From the NCBI RefSeq assembly GCF_918797505.1, contig NC_092793.1, positions 6,086,366 through 6,150,365 of the forward strand: a DNA stretch of 64,000 nt, written 5' to 3'. The stretch is from Bemisia tabaci. Lineage: Eukaryota > Arthropoda > Insecta > Hemiptera > Aleyrodidae. The notes under the pieces were generated by a model. It ran no database searches, was not told where the DNA came from, and was given only the letters and a program-made list of their open reading frames with translations. Below, one piece after another: positions 60,792 to 64,000 of the stretch (position 1 is the first letter of the stretch; each line of letters begins with the position of its first letter). The position numbers and the translations under genes are program-made.

Positions 60792-61007
60792 TCATTTAGG
60801 CGGCAAATCTGGCGCAACTAAATCATAGAGTTTTTCACCAAGATGTGCGAGTTCTTTCCCAGCTTCAGTGTGTTTCAGATAATACTGAGGAATGACTTCT
60901 TCTCCATAATAACTGCCTACAAGAGCTGCAGCCATGGATGCGATTGTGTCTGTATCACCACCTAATGATATAGCATATTCGATTGTTCGCCTCAGTGCAT
61001 TGTTGGT
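60792..61007 (-). CDS. Adprs: ARH3 terminal exon with the second metal-binding motif
   Basis: Encodes TNNALRRTIEYAISLGGDTD TIASMAAALVGSYYGEEVIP ... to a TGA stop. GGDTDTIA carries the remaining metal-ligand Asp and Thr residues. Confidence 0.95.
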   Translation of the reverse strand, partial: TNNALRRTIEYAISLGGDTDTIASMAAALVGSYYGEEVIPQYYLKHTEAGKELAHLGEKLYDLVAPDLPPK

Positions 61008-63806
61008 CTGAAATGGGTTGAAAGAATTATTCAAAATGTATGGACTTACAAACAACATATATTTACATTCAGATGAAGAAATTTCAACAAAAAGTTAGGA
61101 GTGATTTGAATTTTGAAGAAAAGAGAGTCTTCATGTTGTGTCAGTTGTGCTATCTTACAGAAAAAGTTGACTAGTGTGGGGAAATAACTTACCTGTATAT
61201 GTGGAATTTTCTGAGTGGATCGCAAGAAACAGAACAAGGCTGTTGGAACCGAATTCAAGGCATCTACGTAGTGCCCAAGACTACTGACTACCTCTTCATC
61301 TGAGACATTTTTCAACCGACATTCTTCCAACAATTTTTCGATGATATTGATCCTGTTCCGGTAATACCAATTTTTTCCAAGATCAAACCCATGACTGAAA
61401 ATAACAAAAAAGAAAATGAGAGGTACATTCATCTTGCCAAATAGTAATTTTTTATTCAGTTTTACTGATCTAGGACTTCTTGTAAACAATGATCAAAACA
61501 AACCACAAGCCCCCAAAGTTAATACTAAGAAAAAGTCAAAAGTTTGGAAGTTCAGAGAGTGTCCCTTCTATTGACATGGCCTTATTATTCTATAGTTGTT
61601 TTTTTTAACACTAATGGGGGTCTAAGGTTTTTTTTTACTTTTACATTTTTTGTTTCCTTGTTCAGATGGGGGTTGAAATCACCCTGAAACGTCCCAGGCA
61701 TTCTGTTTTGTTTATAGCCTCCGTTTCCCATTTTCTTGTGTTTTGTTTCGTAAGATAGTCAAAATATATGTATATCTACATATATGATATTTTAGTCAAG
61801 GCTGGTAAAACAGCCATAGGTACATACAACTCATAACAAATATTTGCAGAGGAATTATTGATTTGAAACAACACTTCAGACACTACCCCCAATGGATATC
61901 ATGCACTGTCTCGACTGGCAACTAACATTACTAACTTCAGTTAAGTCTTTAGACTTATTTCAGATTGTTTTATAATAAATTATTTTCTTGGACACATTAT
62001 TATTTGGAGGGATTATTTTTTTTTTTGAAGGGGTGGGGGAGAGGAGAATATCTTCACATTTTAAGATCTAGCATTTCCAGGATCAGACTACTTATGAAAT
62101 TGCTCTTATAACCACTACATCTGCCACAAAAATTGTTGTAAAAACTGCCAAACTCACATCATTTTTAGCGCATTACAGACGTTTTAAAAGAAATAAAAGA
62201 TTGTAGCCTGCTCAAAGATATATTCTATTTGCTCAATATCACGAATAAACAAGATTAAATCAAAAATAAAAACTGACTCATCGTAAATTGTCTCCTCAAT
62301 GGCTTCAATTTTTTCCCGTAGGTTCTTCAAGAAAATTTTTTCATCTAGCTTCTCATCTGGATCCAATGATAAAGCTTGTTGGATAGCCATGCTCTGAAAA
62401 AAAACTTGAACTTTAGACTAGATATAATAAAAAAAATTGCACACTAAAAGAAAGACAGAATTCACATCAAACTTTGATCTGTTTTGAATCGACTGAGTTC
62501 TTTCCATTTTTCCCTGCCACCTGCACCCTTAATATCTAGCTAACAACAGTGCTATGCTTCATGTAGCCGCAAGCATTGTCTTACTCTAAGTACATCTGGC
62601 ACTGAGCTCATTCATGGGAGGTTGAATGATCCGCAACAGAGCATGATTAACATTATGATTACCTGAAATAGAGCTCCACTTATAGCCAAAGGATTAGTGT
62701 GAGTGAGTTTTGTGACACTGGTCACAGTTTTGACGAGTAGATCATGGCTATTGTGACAAAAAAGAGCGATTGGGGCTACTCGCATGGCACCACCATTCCC
62801 GTAAGACCCATCTCCGTTGTACTGTTCTTTGGCAGGGTTCCAAAGGTCATCAAGAGAGGTCCGCCATTTAGTAAAGACCTGAACTACACCCTCTCCATAT
62901 CCTCGATTTGGCTCCTTAAAATACACATCTGTGAACCTGAAGAGAAGAAAAATATTTACTTGCAGGTTGTTACTACTCTTAAGGCTAGATTTTTCATCGT
63001 CTACTGAACTGTGCGACTTTTTTAGCCAATTTTTTTTTTTTTTAAATGCTTCAGAAGACTTTGAAGTTCAAGGAGCAACTATGAATGCAATCCATAATTA
63101 ATACACTCTAATTCAAACGACATCATAATGTAATTATAATATGGAAAAGGAACCATGGCCTTGTAGAAAATGTTAAGACCTCTTTATTAGTTGCTTGAGC
63201 TTTTCTAGAGTTTTTTGTTGTCAAGGCATGTAGTTGAAAGTAAAATAAAATACCATAACCGATATTATCACAATAAAATTCTAAACCTGAGGTCAAAATA
63301 AAATTTTAGGAGCAATAAGCAGCAGTATTCTGCCTTTCCCCTAAAATTTTGGGAGCCAACTTGGCACTGTAAAGCCCACTTTTTTAGGAGTGAAATTACT
63401 TTCCGTGTCAGGTAAGCTGTTGTGCTCCGTCTCACTGTCTTGTTCTCATGCTGCGCTGCCACGCTGAAACATAGCATTGAGAACGCTACATCTGCTTCAC
63501 GATAGCGAGTTTAAATAAAATCGGCAGGGTGCATTGACTATGAGGCGTATAGCCTCCCGGGGACGCAGAACACTGAAAAGCTGAATTGGATAATATAGCC
63601 TAAGAGACATTTGAAGGCTGATCACAAATATTATTATTTCCTTTTGATAAGTAGCCTAGATGAAAAACCAACTTCTGATTTATTTGAAAGAATAATATCT
63701 CCTCACCTTTGAGCAATATCATTTTCATCAACTTTTTGGTTTTCCACTAGAGATTCTGCTATACTCCTCGTCATTGCAGTATCATCCGAGTAACGCAGAG
63801 GTGCGA
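60792..63806 (-). CDS. Adprs: ARH3-type ADP-ribosylhydrolase (ADPRS), 5' part outside the window
   Basis: Minus-strand exons 63806-63707, 62936-62663, 62393-62278, 61394-61193 and 61007-60792 join in phase (908 nt, about 302 residues to the stop). Known for ARH3: a Mg2+-dependent hydrolase that removes ADP-ribose from serine residues and degrades poly(ADP-ribose) and O-acetyl-ADP-ribose, in nucleus, cytosol and mitochondria. Visible: LRYSDDTAMTRSIAESL, matching the metal-binding TDDTAM of human ARH3 (Thr replaced by Ser); NRGYGEGVV; NGDGSYGNGGAMRVAPIALF; EEVVSSLGHYVDALNSVPTA; and the second metal motif SLGGDTDTIASMAAALVGSYYG. The catalytic Glu of the family (in the GSFYE segment) would be in the missing first exon or exons beyond 64000. 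The C terminus (VAPDLPPK) is complete. No frameshift seen. Confidence 0.93.
61193..61394 (-). CDS. Adprs: ARH3 exon
   Basis: Encodes HGFDLGKNWYYRNRINIIEK ... VSDEEVVSSLGHYVDALNSV PTALFCFLRSTQKIPHIQ, matching the VSELGNGIAAFESVPTAIYCFLR block of human ARH3 in position. Donor GTAAGT. Confidence 0.93.
61395..62277 (-). other. ARH3 intron
   Basis: AT-rich intron between the 62278-62393 and 61193-61394 exons. No repeat element recognised. Confidence 0.6.
62278..62393 (-). CDS. Adprs: ARH3 exon, variable helical region
   Basis: Encodes SMAIQQALSLDPDEKLDEKI FLKNLREKIEAIEETIYD with a split last codon. Donor GTCAGT is unusual at +3 but the phase fits both neighbours. Confidence 0.85.
62663..62936 (-). 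CDS. Adprs: ARH3 exon, substrate-loop region
   Basis: Encodes FTDVYFKEPNRGYGEGVVQV ... NGDGSYGNGGAMRVAPIALF ... ISGALFQ. The GSYGNGGAMRVAP block is the family signature. Donor GTAATC. Confidence 0.95.
62937..63706 (-). other. ARH3 intron
   Basis: AT-rich intron with no recognised element apart from a T-run near 63030-63042. Confidence 0.6.
63707..63806 (-). CDS. Adprs: ARH3 exon with the first metal-binding motif
   Basis: Minus-strand acceptor TTTCAG. Encodes (V)APLRYSDDTAMTRSIAESL VENQKVDENDIAQ and a split Arg codon; donor GTGAGG. DDTAM supplies two of the Mg2+-binding Asp residues. Confidence 0.93.
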
Positions 63807-63863
63807 CTGAAATGCAAGAATAAAATTTCTATATATATAGGGTTATGTAGGTAAAACAACAAA

Positions 63864-64000
63864 TGAGAGGCTTGGAGTACAGGGTCCATAAGTGCAGTTT
63901 TTGAAAAAATTGAGATAGGCATTAATGATTTCAAGTAAAACTAGTCATAATGGACATTAACGGTGAGACTACCAGATCGTATATCTCAGTTCGTGACGTT
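63864..64000. mobile_element. Two MITE pieces at the right edge, in the ARH3 5' intron
   Basis: 63864-63961 carries TGAGAGGCTTGGAGTACAGG and CATAAGTGCAGTTTTTGAAA, the left end of the 20681-20922 family, followed by its inner ATTAATGATTTCAAGTAAAA. From 63962, ACGGTGAGACTACCAGATCG with TATATCTCAG is the start of the GGTGAAACTACC family, cut by the window end. Confidence 0.7.

Overview
The window is animal nuclear DNA. Coding sequence is split into short exons with GT-AG introns, most of the length is AT-rich noncoding DNA, and it is packed with short inverted-repeat transposons. The protein sequences read as insect. Several of the repeat families look to me like those of whiteflies (Bemisia tabaci, Hemiptera), but that is recollection and not a search, so I offer it only as a likely placement.

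Three conserved genes can be rebuilt with consistent splice phases. (1) A ZRANB2-like RNA-binding protein on the + strand, 3348-17427, seven coding exons, 243 residues, with two RanBP2-type zinc fingers and an unusually short RS tail. (2) IMP dehydrogenase on the + strand, 50176-57248, six coding exons, 524 residues, apparently complete and with its catalytic loop intact. (3) An ARH3-type ADP-ribosylhydrolase (ADPRS) on the - strand, 63806-60792, five exons visible; the 5' exon or exons lie beyond the right edge. Genes 2 and 3 are convergent (tail to tail), about 3.5 kb apart. The three genes work in separate processes: splicing or RNA binding, guanine nucleotide synthesis, and removal of ADP-ribose. 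I see no operon-like or cluster logic linking them.

Layout: 1-3347, tandem repeat, truncated hAT-like element and ZRANB2 upstream region; 3348-17427, ZRANB2, whose introns 4-6 carry foldback elements (one with two 813-bp arms), a frameshifted LINE fragment and an internally deleted transposon with an open transposase C-terminal part; 17428-23860, downstream region with miniature elements and a split duplication; 23861-50175, about 26 kb without a recognisable host gene, made largely of nested foldback elements, miniature inverted-repeat elements (MITEs), a tRNA-derived SINE, a LINE 3' end with a 13-bp target duplication, and a six-unit 320/324-bp satellite; 50176-58172, IMPDH; 58173-60754, convergent intergenic; 60755-63806, ARH3.

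The most unusual structures are the 813-bp-arm foldback inside a ZRANB2 intron, the short satellite array bounded by two direct copies of a foldback element and inserted into another MITE, a three-level nest of transposons with readable target duplications (35791-38183), and a family with CCCAAGTAGCA ends whose three complete copies are each flanked by a matching dinucleotide.
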